Assembly (NCBI RefSeq): GCF_019175365.1
Contig: NZ_CP059572.1
Location: 3,844,001 to 3,908,000, forward strand
DNA length: 64,000 bases
DNA from: Actinomadura graeca
Lineage (GTDB): Bacteria > Actinomycetota > Actinomycetes > Streptosporangiales > Streptosporangiaceae
Reading direction: 5' to 3'
In this document: positions 8,461 to 22,000 of the stretch, in pieces
How the letters are laid out: each line of letters opens with the position of its first letter
Position numbering within the stretch: the first letter of the stretch is position 1
Notes under the pieces: generated by a model
The model's database searches: none
What the model was told of the DNA's origin: nothing
Seen by the model: only the letters and a program-made list of their open reading frames with translations
Translations under genes and position numbers: made by a program

Positions 8461-10110
8461 TCAGCCGGCGGACGGCGCCCCGTCCGCGCGGACGGACCGG
8501 CGCAGCTCGCTCGACCCGACGGCCTCCGCCACCCGCTGGATGTCCTCCTGGAGCGGGCGGTCGCCGTCCAGGAACGGGCTCATCTTGCGGACGAGGGCGT
8601 GCGCGGCGGCGGTGGCCGGGCTCAGGTGCTCCAGGCCGCGCAGGTCCGCCGCCTGGCAGAGCGCGATCAGGTGGATCGCCGTCACCTCCCGGGTCAGCTC
8701 CACGACCGAGCGGGCGTCGCGCGCGGCGATCGTGCCCATGGAGACCTTGTCCTGGTTGTGCGCCTCGGTGGAGCGCGAGAACGAGGTCGCCGGGGTCGTC
8801 CACCGCAGCGCCTCCGCCACCAGCGACGACGCGCTGATCTGCATCCCCTTGAAGCCGTGGTGCAGGCCCGCGTCCCAGCTCCCGGTCTCGTAGCGCGGGA
8901 TGAGGTTGGGCGTCAGCCCGTTGTTGAACTTCTCGTCGACGACCAGCTCCAGCTGGCGGTCGAGCAGGTCCGCGACGCTCGCCGCCGCGATCTTCAGCGA
9001 GTCCATGACCTGGCCGACGTGCCCGCCGTAGAAGTTCCCGCCGTTCAGGACGTGCCCGTCCGGGTGGAACAGCGGGTTGTCGTTGGAGGAGTTGACCTCG
9101 ATCTCCAGCATCCGCCCGGCCCACTGCACCGTGTCGCGCAGCGCCCCGATGACGTGCGGCGCGCAGCGGATGGAGTAGCGGTCCTGGATGGGGCGTTCCA
9201 GGCGACGGTAGCCCTCTCCCGCCCAGTCGCCGCCCGCGTCATGGCCGGCGTCCGGCAGGCCCCCGGGCCGCGTGCTCGCCAGCAGCTCGCGGATGTTCCG
9301 CGCGCTGGTGATCACGCCTTCGTGCGGCTTCTGCTGGAACAGGAAGTCGTCGAAGTGCCCGGGGTTGCCGAGCAGCACCTGGCTCGCCATCGCCGTGCAC
9401 AGCTCCGCCGCGTACGCCAGCTCGGTCGCGTCGTGCAGCGCGAGGACGGCGAACGCGGCCATGAAGGAGGTGCCGTTGACCAGGGCCAGGCCCTCCTTCG
9501 ACGCCAGCACCACCGGGGACAGCCCGGCGGACTCCAGCGCCGCGGCGGCCGTCCGGCGCTCCCCGGCGTGCAGCACGTCGCCGTCGCCGAGCAGCATCCG
9601 GGCCACATAGCTGAGCGGGACGAGGTCGCCGCTCGCGCCGACCGAGCCCCGCTCGGGGATGATCGGCAGGATGTCGTGGTCGAGGCAGCCGAGCAGCAGC
9701 TCCACGACCTCCGGCCTGATCGCGGAGTAGCCGCGGGCCAGGCAGTTCGCGCGGATCAGCAGGGTCGCGCGGGTGACGTCCCGCGCCGCCGCCTCCCCCG
9801 TCCCGCAGTTGAGGAAGCGCAGCAGGTTCTCCTGGAGCGCGGCGCCCTTGTCCCCGTGGACCTGCCGGGTGTTGCTGTCACCGAAACCGGCCGTGACCCC
9901 GTAGATCGGCACGCCCGCCGCGATGAGGTCGTCCTTGGCCGCGGCGGTCCCGCGCATCCGCCCGACGGCGTGGTCGGCGAGACGCGTCCTCGGCGGGTGC
10001 GGGCCCCGCGCGACCGCGACCGTCTCGGGCAGGGTCAGCCGGTGGCCGTCGAGCGACAGCGGGGACGGTTCGGTCCGTTCTGGGTACGGCGCGCGGAGGG
10101 TGTCCGCCAT
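8461..10110 (-). CDS. MIO-type phenylalanine ammonia-lyase (or aminomutase)
   Basis: A 549-residue member of the aromatic amino acid lyase family. The Ala159-Ser160-Gly161 triad in GSVGASGDLVPL cyclises to the MIO electrophile. The catalytic Tyr70 is in IYGVTAGFG, and NSSNDNPLF and QDKVSMGT are conserved active-site blocks. The selectivity pair is F99-L100 (RFLNCGTG), as in plant phenylalanine ammonia-lyases. Histidine lyases and the enediyne tyrosine aminomutases carry Ser-His, and tyrosine lyases carry His-Leu. So L-Phe to trans-cinnamate plus ammonia is predicted, although beta-Phe formation by mutase activity cannot be excluded. ATG 10110 was chosen. The gene is preceded by a copy of the shared control element. 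Confidence 0.88.
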   Translation of the reverse strand: MADTLRAPYPERTEPSPLSLDGHRLTLPETVAVARGPHPPRTRLADHAVGRMRGTAAAKDDLIAAGVPIYGVTAGFGDSNTRQVHGDKGAALQENLLRFLNCGTGEAAARDVTRATLLIRANCLARGYSAIRPEVVELLLGCLDHDILPIIPERGSVGASGDLVPLSYVARMLLGDGDVLHAGERRTAAAALESAGLSPVVLASKEGLALVNGTSFMAAFAVLALHDATELAYAAELCTAMASQVLLGNPGHFDDFLFQQKPHEGVITSARNIRELLASTRPGGLPDAGHDAGGDWAGEGYRRLERPIQDRYSIRCAPHVIGALRDTVQWAGRMLEIEVNSSNDNPLFHPDGHVLNGGNFYGGHVGQVMDSLKIAAASVADLLDRQLELVVDEKFNNGLTPNLIPRYETGSWDAGLHHGFKGMQISASSLVAEALRWTTPATSFSRSTEAHNQDKVSMGTIAARDARSVVELTREVTAIHLIALCQAADLRGLEHLSPATAAAHALVRKMSPFLDGDRPLQEDIQRVAEAVGSSELRRSVRADGAPSAG

Positions 10111-10179
10111 GTGCAAACCCCATTCTCGAAGCGTCAGCGGTACCGGAAGTCTGATCAGCGGGCCCACCACCGGAAAATC

Positions 10180-10224
10180 CCTGAGCCGCCGCGCTCACGC
10201 GCTGCCTGGATGGGCATGCCCGGC
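10180..10224. promoter_or_regulatory. Conserved cluster control element, copy 2
   Basis: On the plus strand, 10202-10224 is the exact reverse complement of 4628-4650 (23 bp), so relative to the ammonia-lyase gene it reads in the same sense as copy 1 reads to the ACP gene. The second block, CCCTGAGCCGCCGCGCT on the plus strand (10179-10195), also matches copy 1 apart from one central base, but without the 13-bp duplication. It lies about 91 bases upstream of the lyase start. A common regulator for the ACP operon and the lyase is implied. Confidence 0.6.
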
Positions 10225-10269
10225 TCCGTCCCCCGGCCGGGCCGCCCGATCGCCGGGGCCGGCCGCCGG

Positions 10270-12063
10270 TCAGTCGGCGTGGTCGGCGGGCAGGATCACC
10301 TCCGCCGGGGCCGGGTCGCGGTGCAGCAGCTCGACCTGGGCGGCGCGGTTGCGCAGCACCTGGAGCTGGCTGACCGCCCCCTTGTCGGTCAGCTCCCCAG
10401 CGTCGCGGTCCGGGGGCTCCGCGAGCAGCAGCAGCCGGTCGACGCGGCGGGACGTCCGCCGCCCGGCGTTGAACCGCGCCAGCGCCTCGGCCAGCGCGTG
10501 CCGCACCGCCGCCGGGTCGCCCGCCTGGCGTGCCCACGCCAGCGCCCCGACCCGCGCCCGCCCGGACCCGGTGATGACGGCCTCGGCCAGCTCGTCCGTC
10601 GCCGCGAGCAGCGCCGCGCGCAGCGCCCCCACCCGCACCCAGGTCCCGTTGGCCAGCTTGAAGTCCTCGGTGAGGCGGCCCTCGAACAGCAGCCCGCGGC
10701 CGGGGTCGGCGGCGTCGGCGGGCAGGCCGGCGTCGCCCGTCCGGTAGAAGCCCTCCTCGTCGAACGCCTCGGCGGTGCGGACGGGGTCGCCCAGGTAGCC
10801 GGGCATCACCGTCGGGCCCGCCGCCCGCATCTCCAGCCGCCCGTCCACCGGGGCGAGCTTGAGCGTGATCCCCGGCAGCGGCACCCCGATCGCGCCCGGC
10901 GCGTCGGTGTCCAGATGCGCGGAGGTGACCGCGGACGCCGTCTCGGTCATACCCCACGAGGAGGTGAAGCGGACCTCCCCGCCGCGGAACCGGCCCGCGA
11001 GCCGCAGCATCCGCACCCGCAGCGCCTCCGGCAGCGGCGCGCCCGCGCTGAACAGCAGGCCGAGGCGGGAGAAGAAGCGCTTGGCGAGCACCGAGTCGCG
11101 CTCCAGCTCGTCCGCCAGCAGCGCGAACCCCGCCGGGACGTTGAAGTACACGTTCGGGGAGATCTCGGCGAGGTTGCGCAGGCTGCGCGGGAACAGCGCG
11201 GGCGTCGGGCCGCCGCCGTCGATGTACAGGGTGCCGCCGTTCGTCAGCACCATGTGCAGGTTGTGGTTGCCGCCGAAGGTGTGGCTCCACGGCAGCCAGT
11301 CGACGAGCGTGAGCGGGGTCGTCGTGAGGAACGGCCAGACCTGCCGCATCATCTGCTGGACGGCGCACAGCATCCGGTGCGTGTTCGGGACGGCCTTCGG
11401 GTGCCCCGTGGAACCGCTGGTGAAGAAGATCCTGGCGACAGAGTCGGGGGTGACCGCCGCGGCGGCGGCGCGGAGCCGGTCACCCGGCCGGGTGGGCAGG
11501 AGCGCGTCGAGGAGGACGTCCGCCTCGTCCCGCGGCCCACGTCCGACGATCGTGACCGGCACCGCGGCGGCGAGGGCGGTCAGCGCGGCGCCGTACTCCC
11601 GCCCGTCCTCGGCGTACACCGCGCCGGGACGGGCGATGCCCGTGACCGTCAGCAGCCGCTCGGGCCCGCCGCTCAGCGAGTACGCCGTGCCGAGCGACAC
11701 GACCGGGATCCCGGCGACGTACCCGGCGAGCGTGAGCTGGAGGTGGCGCAGCGAGTTGCCCGACAGCACCAGCAGCGGCCGGTCCGGGCCCAGCCCGAGG
11801 CGGAGCAGGGCCTCCCCCAGCGCCTCGGCGCGCGCGAGTGCGTCCCCGTAGGTCAGGCGCTCCCACGTGCCGCACCACCGCTCGGCGGCCAGCACCGCGC
11901 CGGGCCGTTCGGCCGCCCACCGGCGCAGCGGCCGCCCGAGATCGGCGTCGTAGGGCTCCAGGGGGACGGCGGACGACAGCAGCACGCTGCCGTCCGGGCG
12001 GTGCCGGGCCTGGATCTCCGGTTCCGCGAATATGCGCTCCGAATTCACCGGTTCCGTTCTCAC
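10270..12063 (-). CDS. Aryl/cinnamoyl-CoA ligase (feruloyl-CoA synthetase-like)
   Basis: A 597-residue ANL adenylating enzyme. It has the P-loop FFTSGSTGHPKAVPNTHRM, the SSWGMTETAS motif and the YRTGDAG motif. The segment DWLPWSHTFGGNHN is typical of the feruloyl-CoA synthetase branch rather than of NRPS adenylation domains. It should activate cinnamate from the neighbouring lyase with ATP, forming an acyl-CoA starter or loading the ACP directly. The C-terminal Lys region reads LTDKGAVSQLQVL, matching the A10 lysine. It is transcribed divergently from the ketosynthase operon and lies upstream of, but probably not in one operon with, the lyase. Confidence 0.85.
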   Translation of the reverse strand: MRTEPVNSERIFAEPEIQARHRPDGSVLLSSAVPLEPYDADLGRPLRRWAAERPGAVLAAERWCGTWERLTYGDALARAEALGEALLRLGLGPDRPLLVLSGNSLRHLQLTLAGYVAGIPVVSLGTAYSLSGGPERLLTVTGIARPGAVYAEDGREYGAALTALAAAVPVTIVGRGPRDEADVLLDALLPTRPGDRLRAAAAAVTPDSVARIFFTSGSTGHPKAVPNTHRMLCAVQQMMRQVWPFLTTTPLTLVDWLPWSHTFGGNHNLHMVLTNGGTLYIDGGGPTPALFPRSLRNLAEISPNVYFNVPAGFALLADELERDSVLAKRFFSRLGLLFSAGAPLPEALRVRMLRLAGRFRGGEVRFTSSWGMTETASAVTSAHLDTDAPGAIGVPLPGITLKLAPVDGRLEMRAAGPTVMPGYLGDPVRTAEAFDEEGFYRTGDAGLPADAADPGRGLLFEGRLTEDFKLANGTWVRVGALRAALLAATDELAEAVITGSGRARVGALAWARQAGDPAAVRHALAEALARFNAGRRTSRRVDRLLLLAEPPDRDAGELTDKGAVSQLQVLRNRAAQVELLHRDPAPAEVILPADHAD

Positions 12064-12369
12064 GTTAATCGCCTCGTTCCGAACTGAGAAAGGCGTCGCC
12101 GCACGACGTATCTGGAACCCTAGACGGGGCCTGCCCGGCGGGAAAGGAGAGAGTGGGCCGCCCTGATCACCGAGTGACCGCGTCGTTACAGGTCAAGGCC
12201 CTGGTCATGCCAATTCGGGCATGGCCATGAGAACAGCACGATAGGGCGTGCTAACGCCTCTTGGACGGGCCCGCCGAATTCGCGATGCTCGTTTCCTCTC
12301 CGCCGAATTCGTCGAGAGGGACAGCGATGCACGGACCAGCGCTCACCAACGGCTCGGGAAGGTGTTCCG
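12064..12369. promoter_or_regulatory. Divergent control region between CoA ligase and ketosynthase operon
   Basis: This 306-base gap has no convincing gene. It holds an inverted repeat CATGCC-N6-GGCATG at 12206-12223. It also has a weaker relative of the cluster element, GGGCATGGCCATGAGAACAG at 12218-12237, in the sense of the ketosynthase operon. A 12-bp direct repeat CCGCCGAATTCG occurs at 12271 and 12300, with starts 29 bases apart. All are plausible binding sites for the SARP or LuxR regulators; none is verified. Confidence 0.5.
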
Positions 12370-13622
12370 GTGGCTGAATCCGGGCGCCGGGTCGTCGTCA
12401 CGGGGATCGGCGTCATCTCCAGCATCGGGATCGGCCACGACGACTTCCTCGCGGCGCTGCGGGCGGGCGCCTGCGGCGCCTCCCCGATCAGCGGCTTCGA
12501 CACCACCGGCTTCCGGTTCGCGCGGGCCTACGAGGTGCCCGGCTTCGACCCCGCGGCCTCCCTGCGCCGAATCGAGCCCGGCTCCGTCGGCAAGGTCGGC
12601 GCCCAGGCCGCCGCCGCCGCGCGGATGGCGATGGCCGACGCCGGGCTGGACCCCGCGTCGGCGCGCCGCGTGCGCGGCGTCGTCGCCGTCGGCACGACCT
12701 GCGGCGAGTCGCTCGACGTGGACGCGCTCGCCGCGGCCGAGGTCGCGGACGGTCTCGGCCGCCTCCCGGCCGCCCTGGCACGGCGCGTCCACCCCGGACG
12801 GCTGCCGGTCGCGGTGGCCACGGAGCTCGGCCTGTCGAACGTGGCGGCCGTGACCATCCCGACCGTCTGCGCCGCGGGCAACTACGCGGTCGGCCACGCG
12901 CTGGACGCGCTGCGCGACGGGGAGGCGGAGTTCGCCGTCTGCGGCGGCGCCGACTCGGTGAGCCGGATGGCCTTCGCCGGGTTCTACCGCCTGCGCGCCT
13001 GGGCCTCGGAGCGGTGCAGCCCGTTCGACCGCGACCGGGACGGGTTCATGTTCGGCGAGGGCGCCGGGATGCTCGTCCTGGAGACGCTGGAGCACGCGCG
13101 CCGCCGGGGCGCGGCGATCCGCGCCGAGGTCGCCGGGTTCGCGCTCAACTGCGACGCCGCGCACCCGACCCGGCCGGAGCGCGAGCGCGTCGCGCAGTGC
13201 CTCGCCGCCGCGCTCGGCGACGCCGGGACGCGGCCGGACGAGGTGGACGTGGTGTTCGCGCACGGCACCGGGACAAAGATCAACGACGCGATGGAGTCCG
13301 CGGTCCTCGGCGACGTCTTCGGCGCCGGGCCGCCCCCGGTCACCGCCCTCAAGTCGATGATCGGCCATACGCAGGGGGCGGCGGGCGCGCACGCGTGCAT
13401 CGCGGCGGTGCTGGGCATGGAGCACGGCTTCATCCCGCCGACCGTCAACTTCGCCACGCCGGACCCGGAGTGCCCGGTCGACTGCGTCCCGAACCGGGCG
13501 CGCCCGGCAGACGTCCGGACGGCGCTGGTCAACTCCCTCGGGGTCGGCGGCAACAACGCCGCGGTCGTGCTCCGCTCGGCGGAGGCGCTCGCGGCGGGGC
13601 CGTCCGCGGAGAGGACGGCCGC

Positions 13623-13626
<4 letters not shown>
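12370..13626 (+). CDS. Beta-ketoacyl-ACP synthase, type II PKS/FAS-like (KS-alpha)
   Basis: A 418-residue FabF-type condensing enzyme with the full Cys-His-His set: Cys167 in TVCAAGN, His298 in AHGTGT and His333 in MIGHTQ. It decarboxylates the extender on ACP and condenses it with the acyl starter. The next gene overlaps it by GTGA and encodes a Cys-less partner, so a KS-alpha/KS-beta heterodimer is likely, as in type II systems for aromatic polyketides, aryl polyenes or polyenes such as ishigamide. With a cinnamoyl starter the product would be a phenyl-polyene or a branched phenylpentadienoate. The GTG start at 12370 has only a weak ribosome-binding site. Confidence 0.9.
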
Positions 13627-17556
<3,930 letters not shown>

Positions 17557-17566
17557 CACGCGCACC

Positions 17567-17602
17567 GGAGGACGGCCGCGCCCGCTTCCGCGACCGTCCT
17601 CC
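17567..17602. terminator. Hairpin after the ketosynthase operon
   Basis: Arms GGAGGACGG (17567-17575) and CCGTCCTCC (17594-17602) pair perfectly around an 18-base loop, starting 11 bases after the reductase stop. This is a probable intrinsic terminator without a U-tract. Confidence 0.6.
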
Positions 17603-17782
17603 CGTCCACACCCCTGACCACTGCCGGACAGACTGCTCATACCGGTCATCACCGTATGTCGCGGCTGACTACACTGGACGTGACCAGGCAGACCACGACC
17701 AGGTGGCCCATCTGTCCCCGCGCTGCCGTAGTGTTCGCACCGTGGCCTGCACTCTGCTCTCGCTCCCAGGGCAAGGTTAGGA

Positions 17783-19057
17783 ATGGACAGCTCCCCCACG
17801 GCACGGTCCTCGACGCTCGCACACGCCCCGGCCCGGCCCGTCTCCCGGACGTGGATCCTCGCGCTCTTCCTGGTCACCCTCGGTATGTGGGCCGGGTTGC
17901 TCGGCGCCGTGCAGATCCTGCTGCCCAGCCGGATCGAGTCGCTCGACCCGGTGGACAAGGTCTGGAACATGGCGATGGTGACCGCGCTCGGCGCCGTCGC
18001 CGCGGTCGTCTCGTCCCCCATCGCGGGCGCGCTGTCGGACCGCACGACCTCGCGTTTCGGCCGGAGGCGCCCCTGGGTCGCCGCCAGCACCGCGGTCTGC
18101 GCGGGCGCGCTGCTGGCGCTGCCGATGCAGACGTCCCTCGCCGGCATCGCCTTCTGCTGGATCCTCGTGCACGGCGGCGTGAACGCGATGCACGCCGCCC
18201 TGTGCGCCGCGATCCCCGACCGCGTCCCGGTGGACCGGCGCGGCATGGTCTCGGCCATCGCCGGGCTGGCCATGCCGCTCGGGCTCGTCCTCGGGACGCT
18301 CCTCGTCTCGGGCGTCCCCGTCTGGGCCGGGGCGGTGCTCCTCGGCGCCGTCGTGGCGGGCCTCGCCGTCCCCTACGTCCTGCAACACGACGAACCGGCG
18401 CACGTCGCGCACGGCACCGGGCCGCACGAGCCCACGGAACGCACGCGCCTGCGCTCACCCGGCAGGCTCCTGACCGGCCTGTACGTCAGCCCCCGCGAGC
18501 ACCCGGACTTCGCCTGGGCGCTGGGCGGGCGGTTCTTCGCGCAGCTCGCCACGTCCCTCGCCACCCTGTACCTCCTCTACTTCCTGCGGGACGAGGTGGG
18601 GCTGGACGACCCGGACGGCGGCGTCGCGGTCCTGAGCCTGCTCTACACCGTGGGCGCCGTCGGCTCGGCCGTCGCGGCGGGCCGCCTGTCCGACCGCACG
18701 GGCCGCCGCAAGGTGTTCGTGCTCGCCTCCACGCTGCTGATGGCCGCGGCGCTGACCTTCATGTCGATGGCCCCCACCTGGCCGGTCGTGCTCGTGTCGG
18801 CGGCCGTCATAGGCGCCGGGTACGGTATCTACATCGCCATCGACCAGGCGCTGGTCACCCAGGTCCTGCCCGAGGCCCGGGACCACGCCAAGGACCTCGG
18901 GCTCGTCAACATGGCCGGCAGCGGCGCGGTCGCGGTGGCCCCGCTCATCGCCGCCCAGACCGTGCTGCACGGCGGCTACTCCCTGCTGTTCACCCTCGCC
19001 GCCGGGCTGGCGGTCGTCGGGGGCCTCTCCATCCAGCCGATCCGATCGGTTCGCTGA
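17783..19057 (+). CDS. MFS transporter, 12 transmembrane segments
   Basis: A 424-residue major facilitator with two six-helix halves. The loop between helices 2 and 3 reads GALSDRTTSRFGRRRPW (motif A), and its second-half counterpart is GRLSDRTGRRKV. The central cytoplasmic loop around residues 200-235 is hydrophilic. The SDRT...FGRRRPW variant is common in actinobacterial members near sugar/cation symporters. In this place it is a candidate exporter of the final product. It begins after a 226-base gap and is followed after 31 bases by the SARP gene, so the two may be co-transcribed. Confidence 0.85.
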   Translation: MDSSPTARSSTLAHAPARPVSRTWILALFLVTLGMWAGLLGAVQILLPSRIESLDPVDKVWNMAMVTALGAVAAVVSSPIAGALSDRTTSRFGRRRPWVAASTAVCAGALLALPMQTSLAGIAFCWILVHGGVNAMHAALCAAIPDRVPVDRRGMVSAIAGLAMPLGLVLGTLLVSGVPVWAGAVLLGAVVAGLAVPYVLQHDEPAHVAHGTGPHEPTERTRLRSPGRLLTGLYVSPREHPDFAWALGGRFFAQLATSLATLYLLYFLRDEVGLDDPDGGVAVLSLLYTVGAVGSAVAAGRLSDRTGRRKVFVLASTLLMAAALTFMSMAPTWPVVLVSAAVIGAGYGIYIAIDQALVTQVLPEARDHAKDLGLVNMAGSGAVAVAPLIAAQTVLHGGYSLLFTLAAGLAVVGGLSIQPIRSVR

Positions 19058-19088
19058 ACCCCGCGGTTCGAGAGAGGTACCCCGACCC

Positions 19089-22000
19089 TTGGCGACAAGA
19101 ACCCCGACCGGTCCGAGCCCCGCGGCCCGCGTAACGTTCCAGGTTCTCGGACGGCTGTCGATCCGCGCCGGTCAGGACGTCGTGAAGCCGCCCCGGTCGC
19201 AGATCCTCCAGGGGCTGCTCGGGGTCCTGCTCCTCGCGCAGGGCGAGCCGCTGCGCACCGAGCGGCTCACCCGGCTGGTCTGGGCCGACCGGGCGGAGAT
19301 GACGAGCCGCGAGGCCGTCCACGTGGCGATGTCGCGCCTGCGCAAATGGCTGAAGCAGGTCGGCGGCGGGGAACTGTCCATCGACTACCAGGACGGGTAC
19401 CGGCTCCTCGTCCCGGCGCCCGACCTCGACCTGCACCGCTTCCGCGCGCTCGCCGGGCGGGCCCGCGCCGTCGAGGACCCGGAGTCGCGCAGCTCGTTCC
19501 TGCTCTCCGCGCTGGAGCTGCGCCGCGGCCCCGCCCTCGCCGGGCTGGAGTACCTCGACCGCGACGACATCCTCGTGCGGTCGGTCGCGCAGGACGTCCG
19601 CGAGGCGGTGATGAGCCTGGCGTCCATCGCCCCGCGCGCCGAGCGGATCGAGCCCGCCATCCGCGCGGTGCGGACGCTGGCCGAGGAACTGCCGTTCGAC
19701 GAGCCGCTGCACGCCGCGCTCATCGACCTGCTGGCGGCGGGCGGCCAGCCCGCCACCGCGCTGGACACCTACCGCAGGCTCAGCGAGCGGCTCACCGACG
19801 AGCTCGGCGTCGAGCCGAGCCGGCAGGTCCAGGAGGCGCACCTGCGCATCCTCACCCACACCCGCCCGTTCGACGGGACGCCCGGCGAGGCGGGGGAGGC
19901 CGTCCCCGCCGTCCCCGTCCCGACGCCCGCGCAGCTCCCGCCCGGCATCCCCGACTTCACCGGCCGCGCGGACGAGGCGGCCCGCATCGCCGACAGCCTC
20001 GCCGGCCCGGCCGGGCGGTCGGTCGCGGTCACCACCGTCGCGGGCATGGGCGGCATCGGCAAGACGACCCTCGCCGTGCACGTCGCGCACATGCTCACGG
20101 CGGCGTTCCCGGGCGGCCAGCTCTACGCCGACCTGCACGGCGACGGCGTCCCCGCCGAGCCCGCCGAGGTGCTCGACCGGTTCCTGCGCGCGCTCGGGAT
20201 GACCGGCGCGGGCGTCCCCCCGTCGCTCGCCGAGCGCACCGCGCTGTTCCGCAGCCGGGTCGCCGGGCGCAAGGTCCTCATCGTCCTGGACGGGGCCGCG
20301 AACGAGGAGCAGGTGCGGCCGCTGCTGCCGGGCGCGCCGGACGCCGCGGTCCTCATCACCAGCCGCAACCGGCTCACCGGGCTGGAGGGCGCGACGCTGC
20401 TGGACCTGGAGGTCCTCTACCCCCAGCAGGCCGTCGAGCTCCTCGCCCGCGTCGTCGGCTCGGCGCGCGTCGCGACCGAGCCGCACAGCGCCGTGGAGAT
20501 CGCCCGCCTGTGCGGGCACGTCCCGCTCGCGGTGCGCATCGCCGCGGGCCGGCTGGTCGGGCGGCCGGACTGGACGCTCGCCTACCTCGCCGACATGCTC
20601 CGCGACGAGCGCGGGCGCCTCGACGAGCTGGCCGTCGGCGACCTCGCGGTCAGGGCCAGCTTCGAGCTGAGCTACCGCCCGCTGCCCGCCGCGACGCAGC
20701 GGGCGTTCCGGATCATCGGGCTGCTGGACGCGCCCGACGTCGCCGCGTGGACGGTCGCGGCCCTGCTCGGCGTCCCGCTCAACGAGGCGCGTCCCCACCT
20801 GGAGACGCTCATCGACGCGCAGCTGGTGAACGTCGTCGGCCCCGACGCCACCGGCGAGCTGCGCTACCGGATGCACGAGCTGGTCCGGCTCTACGCCCGC
20901 ACGTGCTCGGAGGCCGAGGACGCGCCCCGGCAGCGCACCGCCGCCCTCGGCCGGGCGCTCGGCGGCTGGCTGTGGCTGGCCGAGCGCGCCGCCGACCTCG
21001 TCCCGGGCCCGGCGTACGCCGCGATCCACGGCGACGCGCCCCGCCGCCCGCTGCCCCCGGCGACCGCGGCGCGGCTGCTGGCCGACCCGATGCTGTGGTT
21101 CACCGCCGAGCTCCCGGCGCTGGTCGCCGCCGCCCGGCAGGCGTGCGACCTGCGGATGGACGAGCTGGCCTGGGACCTCGCCGCGTGCCTGGAGAAGTAC
21201 TGCGACGTCCGGGGCATGTACGACGACTGGCGGCAGACGCACGAGCGGGCGCTGCGGCTCTGCCGCGCCACGAAGAACAAGCGCGGCGAGGCCGTCCTGC
21301 TGCGGGGTCTCGTGGAGGTCACCACGTGGACGTCGCCGGAGCAGACCGGGCCCGCGATGGTGACGATGCGCGAGACGGCCGAGCGGGTGCTGCGCCTGTT
21401 CACCGAGCTGGACGAGCCGCGCGGGAGGGTGGACGCCCTGACCGCCATCGGCTGGGGCCGGGTGGCCGAGGGCGCCGCCGGTGACGCCTTCGCCGTCGCG
21501 GACGAGGCGGCGCGGCTCGCCGAGGACGCCGGCTATCCGGGCGGCCACGCGCGGGCCCTCCAGCTGAAGGCGGTCACGTACGGGGAGGGCGGCGCCGAGC
21601 ACGCGATCCCCTATCTGGAGGAGGCCCTCCAGGTCGCGGGCCGGCTGGGCAACCGGCGCCTGGAGGCGACGATCGTGCAGTTCCTCGGAGCGGCGCGCGC
21701 GCTCGCGGGCGACGTCGTCACCGGCGAGCGGCTGCTCAACAGGTCGATCAGCGTGGCCCGTGAGCTGGACGACCGCTACCTGGAGACGTTCTCCCTGATC
21801 TATCTGGCGAAGCTGTTCGCGGCTCTCGGCGACGAGCGTGCCCGGCCGACCGTCGAGCTCGCGCTGACCTACAGCCACGCGGGCAATTTCGGCCACCATC
21901 TCGCCGAGTCCCTCGCCCTGCTCGGTGAGCTGAACCTCGCGGCGGGCGACGTCCCGTCCGCGGTCGCCTGCCTGGAGAGGTCCGTCCGGGTCTGGCGCAC

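Noticed and set aside
8461..10110. Enediyne-type tyrosine aminomutase (SgcC4-like)
   Set aside because: The selectivity pair is Phe-Leu and not Ser-His, and no enediyne PKS genes are present.
8452..12087. A 1211-codon plus-strand frame antisense to the lyase and ligase
   Set aside because: Composition is Arg/His/Gln-rich with no recognisable family, whereas the minus strand carries two clear enzymes with catalytic motifs.
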